Assembly: GCA_003558985.1 (NCBI GenBank)
Contig: PWNJ01000187.1
Span: 1-49,114, forward strand
DNA: 49,114 bases
Reading direction: 5' to 3'
Source of the DNA: a candidate division CSSED10-310 bacterium
GTDB taxonomy: Bacteria; CSSED10-310
The translations under genes and the position numbers were made by a program. The notes under the pieces are model-generated. The model was not told where the DNA came from. It saw only the letters and a program-made list of their open reading frames with translations, and did no database searches. Positions 1 to 8,019 of the stretch are shown piece by piece (position 1 is the first letter of the stretch; each line of letters opens with the position of its first letter).

Positions 1-834
1 ATCAAATTCTTTCTGCAATGCATGTTGGACCTGTTCATGTTCAGAAGCATAACGTTTTTCTTCATTTTTGGATACTGACTGCAAATAGGACCCTATAACT
101 TCTCTGGAATCACCTTCCTGTTTCTGCACTCCATGAGATAGCCATACTGCACGTGAACATAACCGTTCTACTGCGCCAAGGTCATGACTGACCACAACAA
201 TTGTTTTGCCACGTCTTTTAAAATCAAAAATGCGTTCGAGGCATTTATGTACAAATGTCTGATCCCCAACAGCAAGAACTTCATCAATTAAAAGAATGTC
301 GGGGTTCACATGAACAGCTACAGCAAATCCCAGACGCATGAACATTCCCGACGAATAGGTTCTTACCGGATTATCGATGAAATCACGAAGATCTGCAAAA
401 TCAACTATTTCATCAAATTTGTCGCGGATCTGACTCTTTGTCAGCCCCAGCATGATGCCATTGATAAAAATGTTCTCACGACCCGATATTTCCGGATGAA
501 ATCCCGCTCCCAGCTCGATCAAAGCAGACAAGCGACCTTTGACATCAATACATCCTGATGTTGGTTTTAAAATACCGGCAATCAATTTTAGGACGGTTGA
601 TTTCCCTGAACCATTTGAACCGATAAAACCAATCGTTTCACCTTTGCGAACATTAACATTTAAACCCTTCAGAGCCCAGAAAACATCCTCATTGTCTGTT
701 TCATCCTGTCGGCCCTTTTTCAAATTCCAAAAATCGCGAATCAACGTACTTTTAAGCGTTAAAAATTGATTGCGGCGACTGTGCTTTTTGAAACACTTTG
801 TGATATCAGACATTTGTATCACATATTTACTCAT
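1..834 (-). CDS. Polysaccharide/teichoic-acid-type ABC exporter, ATP-binding subunit (3' end outside window)
   Basis: This is the ATPase of a Wzm/Wzt- or TagGH-type ABC exporter that moves lipid-linked polysaccharide across the inner membrane. I translated it by hand. It starts MSKYVIQMSDITK and contains Walker A GSNGSGKST, signature YSSGM, Walker B ILLIDEVL, a D-loop (AVGD) and the H-switch SHD. The stretch ELGAGFHPEISGREN is typical of the O-antigen/teichoic-acid export subfamily. The start ATG shares one base with the stop of the permease gene (TGATG), and GGAGG lies 7 nt upstream, so the two are translationally coupled. The frame is open to the window edge, so any C-terminal carbohydrate-binding domain of the Wzt type cannot be seen. 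Family assignment is firm; the exported glycan is unknown. Confidence 0.93.
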   Translation of the reverse strand, partial: MSKYVIQMSDITKCFKKHSRRNQFLTLKSTLIRDFWNLKKGRQDETDNEDVFWALKGLNVNVRKGETIGFIGSNGSGKSTVLKLIAGILKPTSGCIDVKGRLSALIELGAGFHPEISGRENIFINGIMLGLTKSQIRDKFDEIVDFADLRDFIDNPVRTYSSGMFMRLGFAVAVHVNPDILLIDEVLAVGDQTFVHKCLERIFDFKRRGKTIVVVSHDLGAVERLCSRAVWLSHGVQKQEGDSREVIGSYLQSVSKNEEKRYASEHEQVQHALQKEFD

Positions 835-1655
835 CAGATTTCCTCCGAAAAACCGGTTTTGAACCGATTAAATATCCGCCAGGAAACCATCAGCAATAGC
901 AACGATAAAACTGACACTGCCAACAAACCTGTCCACGGTAACTGCAAATTGAAAACAAACTCTTTTCCATCCGACATATTTTGTAAAAACATCCTGTGAT
1001 ATGCAGACATGATATGTTTCATCGGATTCATGTTCATGACAATGTAAATAACTCGGGGTTGCGCATCCAGGTTCAGGTCAATCATACGATATACAATCGG
1101 AGTCATAAAAAACCATAATGTCACAAGGTTGTTCAATATCTGCTGAATGTCTCTAAGATGGACAGATAATGCAGACAGCGCCAGAACCAGTCCAAATGTA
1201 AATACAAATTGAATGATCACAATAAGCGGAAAAGCCAGCAGGTTAAAACCTGGCGCTATTCGATAAAACATTAAAAAACCGGCCAGGATAGGTAATCCGA
1301 AAAAGAAATGAATCAAATTGGAGAGGACAACTACCAGCGGCAGGATTTCAGCCGGAAACATTACCTTTTTTACCAGATTCGCTCCCGAAATAATCGAGCT
1401 GCATCCTTCAAGCAGACTGGCAGAAAACCATAACCACGGTAACAAGCCGCAAAACAAATAAACATGGTAGTTTTCCATCGGATTTCTAAGATAAATGGAA
1501 AAAACCAGCCAATACACAAGCATCATCATGAAGGGATTAAGCATCGACCACATGAAACCCAGAACAGAACCGCGATAACGCGCCTTAAGGTCTCTGGATA
1601 CCAGAACAGCAATCAGAGCTCGATAACGATATAATTCACGAATTGATTCCAGCAC
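834..1655 (-). CDS. ABC-2 type polysaccharide export permease (Wzm/TagG-like)
   Basis: This is the membrane subunit partnering the ATPase encoded directly downstream. It has about six hydrophobic segments and the family hallmark near the N-terminus: RDLKARYRGSVLGFMWSMLN, then a first membrane helix ending in a short periplasmic loop. About 273 residues is the usual length. An upstream ATG at 1679 is possible, but I prefer the GTG at 1655, because GGAGG (1663-1667) sits 7 nt before it and inside the longer reading. The product would export O-antigen or capsule-like chains, matching the LPS genes elsewhere in the window. The substrate cannot be told from sequence. Confidence 0.9.
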   Translation of the reverse strand: MLESIRELYRYRALIAVLVSRDLKARYRGSVLGFMWSMLNPFMMMLVYWLVFSIYLRNPMENYHVYLFCGLLPWLWFSASLLEGCSSIISGANLVKKVMFPAEILPLVVVLSNLIHFFFGLPILAGFLMFYRIAPGFNLLAFPLIVIIQFVFTFGLVLALSALSVHLRDIQQILNNLVTLWFFMTPIVYRMIDLNLDAQPRVIYIVMNMNPMKHIMSAYHRMFLQNMSDGKEFVFNLQLPWTGLLAVSVLSLLLLMVSWRIFNRFKTGFSEEI

Positions 1656-1694
1656 TCGTATTCCTCCAAATCCGACCAAACATCAGAACATCGT

Positions 1695-1723
1695 AATGTA
1701 CAGTGTTCAATGCAAGTATTCAA
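1695..1723 (-). promoter_or_regulatory. Candidate promoter for the ABC exporter pair
   Basis: TTGAAT, 17 nt, TACATT on the minus strand; each hexamer matches the consensus at four of six positions. Transcription would start near 1688, in front of the GTG start at 1655. This is by-eye evidence only. Confidence 0.3.
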
Positions 1724-1783
1724 GACAGGAACGCAATTGGTGAAATCTTTTAGAAACTGATATCTGACATTTTTGATCAGTCG

Positions 1784-1815
1784 TTGTGGCTTCCTGGAAC
1801 TGATTTGGGTATAAT
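1784..1815 (+). promoter_or_regulatory. Candidate promoter for the beta-propeller gene
   Basis: A perfect TATAAT -10 box (1810-1815) lies 45 nt before the start codon. The best -35 match, TTGTGG (1784-1789), is 20 nt away, longer than ideal. Confidence 0.35.
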
Positions 1816-1860
1816 CAACATGTTTATTTTTCAAGTTGCTTCATAGAAGGAGATTTCATT

Positions 1861-3108
1861 ATGAAACAAATTGCAGCGGGTGTTTTGGGATTATTGTTTG
1901 CAGTCTCTGTAAATGCAGGCTGGCTGCTTCTGGATTCGCCTGTAACAACCAATCTTTATGCAATTTGCCATGTTGATGCAGATGAACTTTTTGTCGCCGG
2001 TGCGAAAGGCGTTATTCTGCATTATGATGGTGATGAATGGATTATCATGGATACCCCTGTTGAAAGCAGCCTGAAATCCATTTCCATGTTAAATTCTGAA
2101 GAAGGTTGGGCCGTTGGAGTAGAAGGGGCTATTTTGCGTTATGAAGACGGTACATGGCACGAATTTCCTTCTGAATCGGAAGGGCGCATGTATAACGCTG
2201 TTTCTGTCATCAGTTCTAATGAAGTTTATTTTCTGAGTTATGATTTTCTTCAGGGTACAAAACTGGAGCAATGGACTGGCGAAGAAATAGTTACCCTGGA
2301 GACATTTGCGGGAAATCATACAGAACTGATTGTGGAAAGTGAGGACGACATATGGATTGCCGGAGCTCAACAAATCTATCATTTTGATGGGACCGACTGG
2401 GATGGAAACACGTGGCATATACCTTCGGTAAACTTACATATATTCGGAATCTGTTTGAACGCCAATGGATACCCGATAGTCACTGGAACTCGTCTTCCAA
2501 ACTGGGATCTGGATTTGATCTATGAGTACATTCCTGAGGTTGGCTGGACGGAAAGATGGCAGGGGTATGAAAAACGCGTTGTTAAACCTGTTGTACACAA
2601 AACCCGGGGATTTGCTATTGGCGCCCGTGGCAGAATCGTGGAACATACCATTTTCGGCTGGCAGGAAATTACATCACTAACAACCTGGCAAATCAATGAT
2701 ATCGTGATGCCTGACATGTCCCGTGCCTGGGCGGTAACCGATCTGGGACAAATCCTTCAATATCAGGAGGCTTCAATTGAAGTCATAATGAATGACTCTG
2801 TATTCGCCGGGATGGACCCATTTGAGTTAAATATCAGAGTCTTCAATCCAGGTAATCCCTATTCAAACATCATGACATTAGTTATTCTGGAAGCATATGG
2901 ACACTTCTGGTTCTGGCCATCATGGACCGACACTTTTGACTGTGAGTTTATTGATTTGATCCAGGACCATGATGAAACAATGTCAATACTCTCCTTTACA
3001 TGGCCATCGAGCGCCGGCTCTGGTCAATCATCATTCTGGGGTGCTTTGCTTGATCCGGATAACAACATTCTATGCTATGATATTGAAACCTTTATGTGGA
3101 CTGATTAG
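1861..3108 (+). CDS. Secreted beta-propeller protein (BNR/Ycf48-like repeats)
   Basis: Function unknown. A signal peptide (basic start, hydrophobic core, VNA-GW cleavage near residue 19) sends it to the periplasm or outside. The body carries repeats of about 40 residues with the pattern ...V.AVG..G.ILRY.DG.W..., as in the tandem elements DADELFVAGAKGVILHYDG and NSEEGWAVGVEGAILRYEDG. These resemble the blades of BNR or Ycf48-type propellers, and they run to about residue 300. A final segment of about 110 residues looks like a separate beta-sandwich. GAAGGAG (1846-1852) precedes the ATG. It is transcribed away from the ABC exporter and meets ispH head-on, so it is a single-gene unit. Binding or scaffolding is likelier than catalysis. 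Confidence 0.72.
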   Translation: MKQIAAGVLGLLFAVSVNAGWLLLDSPVTTNLYAICHVDADELFVAGAKGVILHYDGDEWIIMDTPVESSLKSISMLNSEEGWAVGVEGAILRYEDGTWHEFPSESEGRMYNAVSVISSNEVYFLSYDFLQGTKLEQWTGEEIVTLETFAGNHTELIVESEDDIWIAGAQQIYHFDGTDWDGNTWHIPSVNLHIFGICLNANGYPIVTGTRLPNWDLDLIYEYIPEVGWTERWQGYEKRVVKPVVHKTRGFAIGARGRIVEHTIFGWQEITSLTTWQINDIVMPDMSRAWAVTDLGQILQYQEASIEVIMNDSVFAGMDPFELNIRVFNPGNPYSNIMTLVILEAYGHFWFWPSWTDTFDCEFIDLIQDHDETMSILSFTWPSSAGSGQSSFWGALLDPDNNILCYDIETFMWTD

Positions 3109-3158
3109 CATATAAAAGGTTGCTACTTCAAATCACTGAACACCTGTTCGGAGAGATT

Positions 3159-4643
3159 TTAAAAGCCGATCCTGAACAACATAGTCAATAGAGCTGTCAT
3201 CCAGACAGGCCCATCCAGATAAAGAAGATCGTATAAATCACACCATCCTTGTGTTTTCATTCGTCTGGATAAAAACAACGTAAAACCAGCCGGAATAATC
3301 AGCAGAAATGCTATAACCGGATCTGTAGTGAGCCATATCAAACCGAGGACAGCCAATAATGTCAGTCCAATACAAACAATTACGACAAGTTTTGTCAGTA
3401 TTTTCTTGTTCAGTGATGGCAGAGTAATATGCCCGGAAATTTTGTCAGCCTGAACGTTCAGACAATCGAAAAGGAGCAGGCGGTTAAAAAAGACAACTCC
3501 CAGAAAAACTGCTGCCAGAGCAGTATGCAACGCAGTAGTATGCTTGTAAACGTGAATGGCCGGCAGCATTGCCAGTAATGCTGACACGCCTATATCGAGT
3601 CCGGGATTGAACCGTTGACCGGAAATTCTCCAAATCCATACAAGAAAAGCCACAGCAGTAGCAGTTGGCCAGGCAGACACACCAGTTAATGCCAGCAGTA
3701 GTGAGTAGCACAATAATCCCAGTCCGGTTGCCCAGATCAGCGAAAAGGTATTGAATAATCGCATCATTTGATAAACCAGAGAGGCTGTTTTTCCATACTG
3801 TTGCCATCCAATAACCCGAATTCGTTCTACCACTTCACGTATCACCCATGCCGGAGTTGATGCGCCTGCTGTAATTGCAACTCTTTTCACACCTTCAAAA
3901 TCATTTGGAGACAAATCTTGAGCCGATTGAATCATTACAGCTTTGCAGTTTTTCCCGGCAATATCTGCCAGACGTTTTGTGTTAGCGCTATTTTTACCGC
4001 CCACAACTATCATGACATCGGATTCCATTGCCAGCGCCATAGTTTCAGTCTGCCGTTCAGTAGTGGCATCACAAATGGTATTGTGTACATGACATACTTT
4101 GAATTTTGTCCTGATGATTTTAACAGTTTGATCAAATATCACGGGGTCCTGGGTTGTCTGAGCAACGACACACGCTTCAGCGCCTTGTTCCAGTAGTGCA
4201 GCTTCTTCAGGACCTGTAACCACCAGACCGGATGTCTGACAGTAACCCAGCAAACCGTCAACTTCAGCATGACCACGGTCACCAATAATGATTACAGGGC
4301 ATTTTCTTTGTGAGTATTTTTTAACAATTGCCTGAACCTGACCCACTTTAGGACAAGTAGCATCACAGACCAGCGCACCTTGCTCTCTAAGCAATCTTCG
4401 AGTATCCGGAGTTACGCCATGCGCACGTAAAACAACATGCTTGCCAGTAACATCTTCGCTTTCATCCAGTTCTCTGACAGCGCGATGTTTTAATGCTTCC
4501 AACACCTGTTCATTGTGAATAAGCGGACCAAGAGTTCGCACAGGAAGCGTTGAATTGTTTCGAATATCGATTAATCTGTCCAGTGCTTTTCTAACGCCAA
4601 AACAGAACCCTGCACTGGAAGCGACCTTTATTTTAAAGGCCAT
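3159..4643 (-). CDS. ispH: 4-hydroxy-3-methylbut-2-enyl diphosphate reductase (IspH) fused to a UbiA-like membrane domain
   Basis: The N-terminal ~280 residues are a complete IspH (LytB), the last step of the MEP isoprenoid pathway, which makes IPP and DMAPP from HMBPP. The three iron-sulfur cysteines are C14 (AGFCFGV), C97 (CDATCPK) and C191 (NTICDATTERQ). H43, H75, H125, E127, VGGKNSANTKRL and ITAGASTP are also present. From about residue 297 to 494 comes a polytopic domain with roughly seven helices. Its FDCLNVQADKISGHITLPSL (D393, D400) resembles the second Asp-rich motif of UbiA prenyltransferases. The first UbiA motif (NDxxDxxxD) is absent. The start is M at 4643; a longer reading would run back into the bactofilin gene, which ends 19 nt upstream. 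IspH function is firm; activity of the membrane domain is doubtful. Confidence 0.9.
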   Translation of the reverse strand: MAFKIKVASSAGFCFGVRKALDRLIDIRNNSTLPVRTLGPLIHNEQVLEALKHRAVRELDESEDVTGKHVVLRAHGVTPDTRRLLREQGALVCDATCPKVGQVQAIVKKYSQRKCPVIIIGDRGHAEVDGLLGYCQTSGLVVTGPEEAALLEQGAEACVVAQTTQDPVIFDQTVKIIRTKFKVCHVHNTICDATTERQTETMALAMESDVMIVVGGKNSANTKRLADIAGKNCKAVMIQSAQDLSPNDFEGVKRVAITAGASTPAWVIREVVERIRVIGWQQYGKTASLVYQMMRLFNTFSLIWATGLGLLCYSLLLALTGVSAWPTATAVAFLVWIWRISGQRFNPGLDIGVSALLAMLPAIHVYKHTTALHTALAAVFLGVVFFNRLLLFDCLNVQADKISGHITLPSLNKKILTKLVVIVCIGLTLLAVLGLIWLTTDPVIAFLLIIPAGFTLFLSRRMKTQGWCDLYDLLYLDGPVWMTALLTMLFRIGF

Positions 4644-4662
4644 AAACCTGGCAAGAATGCCA

Positions 4663-5286
4663 CTACTTTTGTGGCGGTGGTCCCGGAACCGGTTTGGCTG
4701 TTTCGGGCAGTTTAGGAGGTTTGGGAGGCGGTTGTTTATTCGAAGAGTCAGCATTTTTTGATTCAGTTTTTTCTGGCGCATTTTTCTGATGGAATTTTGA
4801 GGCCGCTTCCATATCTATTTTGCCTTTATATACAGCGCCTGACGCCACAACTACTCTTGGAGCGATAATATTGCCTTTCATTGATCCGGTTTTGTTTATC
4901 GAGATTTTTTGCCGGGCTTCAACATTTCCATCCAACTTGCCTTCTACTGTTACTAAATCAGCTTTTATATCGCCTTCAACAATACCACCACTTCCGATAA
5001 TAACCTCGTTCTGAACTTCAAGAGTTCCCTTTACAACACCTTCAACTCGAATGGAACCTGATCCTTTTACCGTACCATCAAATGTTAAATCTTTACCTAT
5101 TGTTGTGGAACCATCTGGCGATTTGACTATTGTTGGCTGAACAGGATCAAATGATGGTTTTGGCGGTGGCAGATTTGTTTTGCCGTAATCACTTTGCTGC
5201 CGGGTAGTATCCGGTTTAGGCTCTTTATCCGATGGTTCCTGATCAAATGGACGGCGGGGGTCTTTGTTCCGAAATATTGCAAGCAT
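4663..5286 (-). CDS. Bactofilin (polymer-forming cytoskeletal protein)
   Basis: 207 residues. The core (about residues 60-150) is a right-handed beta-helix of short repeats such as GSGSIRVEGVVKGTLEV, GSGGIVEGDIKADLVTV and GSMKGNIIAPRVVV, the bactofilin (DUF583) pattern. Proline-rich flexible tails flank it at both ends (NLPPPKPSFDP; KPPKLPETAKPVPGPPP), as in other bactofilins. The family self-assembles into nucleotide-independent filaments that organise envelope growth, shape or appendages. The start at 5286 is chosen because AGGGAG (5294-5299) lies 7 nt upstream; an ATG nine codons earlier has no such site. It lies between tRNA-Gly and ispH on the same strand. Confidence 0.92.
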   Translation of the reverse strand: MLAIFRNKDPRRPFDQEPSDKEPKPDTTRQQSDYGKTNLPPPKPSFDPVQPTIVKSPDGSTTIGKDLTFDGTVKGSGSIRVEGVVKGTLEVQNEVIIGSGGIVEGDIKADLVTVEGKLDGNVEARQKISINKTGSMKGNIIAPRVVVASGAVYKGKIDMEAASKFHQKNAPEKTESKNADSSNKQPPPKPPKLPETAKPVPGPPPQK

Positions 5287-5330
5287 GAAAAATCTCCCTA
5301 TCTGATAATTCACGAATATCCATATTCATG

Positions 5331-5355
5331 AAAAATAACAGCGTCTTGCAACGCT
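5331..5355 (-). terminator. Weak terminator-like hairpin after tRNA-Gly
   Basis: On the minus strand AGCGT, six loop bases, ACGCT, then GTTATTTTT. The stem is only 5 bp, so termination may be partial, leaving some read-through into bactofilin. Confidence 0.35.
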
Positions 5356-5358
5356 CAA

Positions 5359-5431
5359 AGCGGGAAACGGGATTCGAACCCGCGACTTGCAGCTTGGGAA
5401 GCTGCCACTCTACCAACTGAGTTACTCCCGC
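5359..5431 (-). tRNA. tRNA-Gly (anticodon CCC)
   Basis: A 73-nt cloverleaf reads GCGGGAG...TTCCCGC, with a 7-bp acceptor stem that includes one G-U at its base. The D loop contains AGTTGGTAGA. The anticodon arm is GCAGC-TTCCCAA-GCTGC, placing CCC at positions 34-36, so it decodes GGG. The T arm carries GGTTCGAATCCC. The discriminator is U, as usual for bacterial tRNA-Gly, and CCA is not encoded. Confidence 0.96.
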
Positions 5432-5452
5432 AATCTAAACCAAACCAACAAT

Positions 5453-5474
5453 AAAATTAGCAAAATTTTGCTAA
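5453..5474 (-). terminator. Palindrome acting as likely terminator of the TPR gene
   Basis: TTAGCAAAATTTTGCTAA (5457-5474) is a perfect 18-bp palindrome. On the minus strand it is followed by TTTTAT, as expected for an intrinsic terminator after the gene ending at 5510. The stem is AT-rich. It also overlaps a candidate promoter for the tRNA. Confidence 0.5.
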
Positions 5475-5483
5475 CGACGTCAA
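5456..5483 (-). promoter_or_regulatory. Candidate tRNA-Gly promoter
   Basis: TTGACG, 16 nt, GCTAAT on the minus strand, about 25 nt before the mature tRNA 5' end. The spacer and -10 lie inside the TTAGCAAAATTTTGCTAA palindrome. Confidence 0.4.
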
Positions 5484-5486
5484 CTT

Positions 5487-5504
5487 GTTTTTTTCGAAAA
5501 AAAC
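5487..5504. repeat. Perfect 18-bp palindrome
   Basis: GTTTTTTTCGAAAAAAAC reads the same on both strands and sits just behind the TPR gene's stop. No T run follows it on the minus strand, so it is not a terminator by itself. Confidence 0.6.
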
Positions 5505-5509
5505 CGTTC

Positions 5510-7954
5510 TCAGTCTGATTTTTCAAAATCAGACAGAATCTGCTCTACATCCCGAAAACCTGGTTGTTCACTCTGAATTTCGTTGAATATAGTAACGGCG
5601 CTGGTATTATGTCCTGCCAGCTTCATAGTTTTGGCAAGATCATATTTCAAATTCATTAATTCCTGAGTGTTTTCGGCTGAATGTTTGATAGCTTTGGTCA
5701 ACACCGCCATAGCTTTGTCAAATGCTCCAATCTGTGAATAGCACTGCGACAGAATGGGCGCTGTCTGAACAAAAAACTCCGGATAATCCATCGTAATTTG
5801 CAGCTCGGATATTGCTTCTTCAAACAATCCCATTTCCATATACGCAATCCCAAGATTATAGTGCGTTTCCGGTGATTGATCATGATCGCGAGTTATCAAG
5901 TCCTCACGAAACTCACGTACCACTTCAGCCAGCCCTTTGGAAAGCGCTCCATCATCTGTCGCCATAACGGAAGAATCCCCTCGGCCTATCTTGCTACCCA
6001 AAGGAATTTCCAAGGAACCAACAGCGTTTGTATCCAACCCCAAAGAAGATACCAAAGCTTCCTGATCATCTCCAAGATCAAAAAGTGGAGCCATATCCCC
6101 GGTCTGGACCGACTCCTGATCAGTCTCAACCATTTTTAAACGATCCAGAAGACCAGTGTGTCCCGGAACCAGCTTTAAAGCATCCATAATGATCATCCTG
6201 GCCCGTTCCAAAGCATTGTTCTCAATCAATAGCTCAGCTCGTTTGTCAATCACATCAGCCATTCGATCAAGCTTTCCCAACTGCTCATAAACTTCAGTCA
6301 ACCTCTCAAGCGATTCTTCATCAGAAGGATGCTTTGACAATATGGACTCCAACCGCTCCGCTGCCTTCTCCAACAGACCATATTTTATATACACACCCGC
6401 TTCAATTCGGAACTCCCGCAACTGATCGGCTGCAATCTCATCACTGTCGGCTCCCGTTTTCGTATCCTTGTCAATATCCGCTTCATCTTCCAGGGTGAAA
6501 ACCTCTTCATCCGATTCACCCTCTGATTCAACCACTTTGGGTGTGATAACAGTCGGAGCGCTCTGCTTCAAAGACGAGTATTCCGGCTTTTCAAGTTCAC
6601 TCGTATCAAACAAGCTCTCAAGCACATCGTCGTCAGATTCAATATCCAACTCAAATTTGCCGGATTGATGTTTACCAGGAGCTGATGATTCTGGTTTTAC
6701 AGATGGTTGGGCAGAGTCCGATTCCACCATCTCATCAAACGATGGACCCTCAACCAGTTTGCTGGTGTCAATCGGACGACCCCGGTATTCAATCGAAACC
6801 TGATTCAAACGATGCTTAACCTTTTGATCATGGGGATCCATCATGAACAAGCGTTCATAAATATTGAAACTTTCTTCAAGATGTCCCTGATTATAATGAA
6901 TTTCAGCGATTTCCTCGAAAAGATGTTTTACTTCATCATGCTTATCAAGCTTTTGATAAATCTCAATTTTTCTTTCACGAATCGAAACATTATCCGGATC
7001 AAGGTCCTGAAGACGGTTTAATATCTCAAGAGCACGTTTGTAATTACCCCTTTCAATTGATAACGAGATTATCTCCTTTAAAAACCTGAATGCCTCAGAA
7101 AACTGTCCCTTCGCAATGTAAAGTTTGCCAAGAGTTTCACAGACTCCATCCTGAGTCGGATCAATTGCATAAATATTCTTGTAAACTTTGATCGCATCGT
7201 CGATCTGCTTGTTATCAATATATATTTGGCCGATTTTTTGCAGCGCATCAATGTTTTCAGGGTTTCGTTCCAAAATCTGATCAAGCATTTGTCTGGCTTC
7301 ATCGGTACGGTTATCATCAATATAAGCGCTGATAATCCCCCTGAAAGCAGATTCATGCTCCGGAACCTCCTCAAGCGCCTGTTCATAGCTTTTTATCGCA
7401 GCGCTGGATTCACCCCTTTTAATGAATGCATCACCAATTTTGACTCGCTCATCTGCCGCTTTTTCGATGAAACCTTTTTGAGAATACAATCGCGCCAAAC
7501 GTTCGCGAATAGATATATTGGCTGGATCCAGATCGGCAATGTTTCTGTAGGAATCCAGCGCTGATTCAATATTTCCGTGATGTTCATGATGTCTGGCAAG
7601 AATCTCATACTGACTAATGGCATCCTGAATTAACCCTTGATCTGCATAAAGCTGAGCCAGTTTCTGATACACGTTTTCCCTGTCAGGATCCTGACGCAAA
7701 ATCTTTTTGTAAATAGCAAGCGCTCTGGGAATAAAACCTTTCTTTTCATAATACTCCCCGGCTTTCTCATATTCCTGAATTGCCTCCGCATAGTTTTTGG
7801 CTCTGTGAAGCAGATCGCCGATTGTATTATTAATGCTGTTATCACCATAGTCATCCTGTGTTAACTTTCGATATTCGTTAACCGCTTTAAGGTATTGTCC
7901 CTTTTTGGTGTACTTGGCGGCAGTTTTAAGAATTTTGTTTTTGTTTATTGCCAT
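5510..7954 (-). CDS. Large cytoplasmic tetratricopeptide-repeat protein
   Basis: 814 residues without signal peptide or membrane helix. TPR motifs fill about residues 5-400 (units such as GDLLHRAKNYAEAIQEYEKA and GQIYIDNKQIDDAIKVYKNI). An acidic, Ser/Asp-rich linker spans about 410-515. More TPRs follow at about 515-605, a second linker, and a last TPR block from about 690 (THYNLGIAYMEMGLFEEAIS). TPR arrays are protein-binding scaffolds; no enzymatic motif is visible. Similar long TPR-linker-TPR proteins occur in delta-proteobacteria and candidate phyla, but no precise function is known to me. AGAGGG lies 8 nt before the ATG. It has its own promoter inside the end of the lipM-like gene. Confidence 0.82.
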   Translation of the reverse strand: MAINKNKILKTAAKYTKKGQYLKAVNEYRKLTQDDYGDNSINNTIGDLLHRAKNYAEAIQEYEKAGEYYEKKGFIPRALAIYKKILRQDPDRENVYQKLAQLYADQGLIQDAISQYEILARHHEHHGNIESALDSYRNIADLDPANISIRERLARLYSQKGFIEKAADERVKIGDAFIKRGESSAAIKSYEQALEEVPEHESAFRGIISAYIDDNRTDEARQMLDQILERNPENIDALQKIGQIYIDNKQIDDAIKVYKNIYAIDPTQDGVCETLGKLYIAKGQFSEAFRFLKEIISLSIERGNYKRALEILNRLQDLDPDNVSIRERKIEIYQKLDKHDEVKHLFEEIAEIHYNQGHLEESFNIYERLFMMDPHDQKVKHRLNQVSIEYRGRPIDTSKLVEGPSFDEMVESDSAQPSVKPESSAPGKHQSGKFELDIESDDDVLESLFDTSELEKPEYSSLKQSAPTVITPKVVESEGESDEEVFTLEDEADIDKDTKTGADSDEIAADQLREFRIEAGVYIKYGLLEKAAERLESILSKHPSDEESLERLTEVYEQLGKLDRMADVIDKRAELLIENNALERARMIIMDALKLVPGHTGLLDRLKMVETDQESVQTGDMAPLFDLGDDQEALVSSLGLDTNAVGSLEIPLGSKIGRGDSSVMATDDGALSKGLAEVVREFREDLITRDHDQSPETHYNLGIAYMEMGLFEEAISELQITMDYPEFFVQTAPILSQCYSQIGAFDKAMAVLTKAIKHSAENTQELMNLKYDLAKTMKLAGHNTSAVTIFNEIQSEQPGFRDVEQILSDFEKSD

Positions 7955-7991
7955 TCTGGTATCCCTCTGAAAAAGTATTCAAACTATAGAG

Positions 7992-8019
7992 ATTACAGCT
8001 TAATCACAATTATTGTCAA
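7992..8019 (-). promoter_or_regulatory. Promoter for the large TPR gene
   Basis: TTGACA (8014-8019), 16 nt, TGTAAT (7992-7997) on the minus strand: a full consensus -35 and a five-of-six -10. It overlaps the last codons of the upstream gene and would start transcription about 30 nt before the ATG at 7954. Confidence 0.6.

Noticed and set aside
3138-3165. GAACACCTGTTC as terminator between the propeller gene and ispH
   Set aside because: The arms leave almost no loop and the T run on the plus strand is about 8 nt away from the stem.
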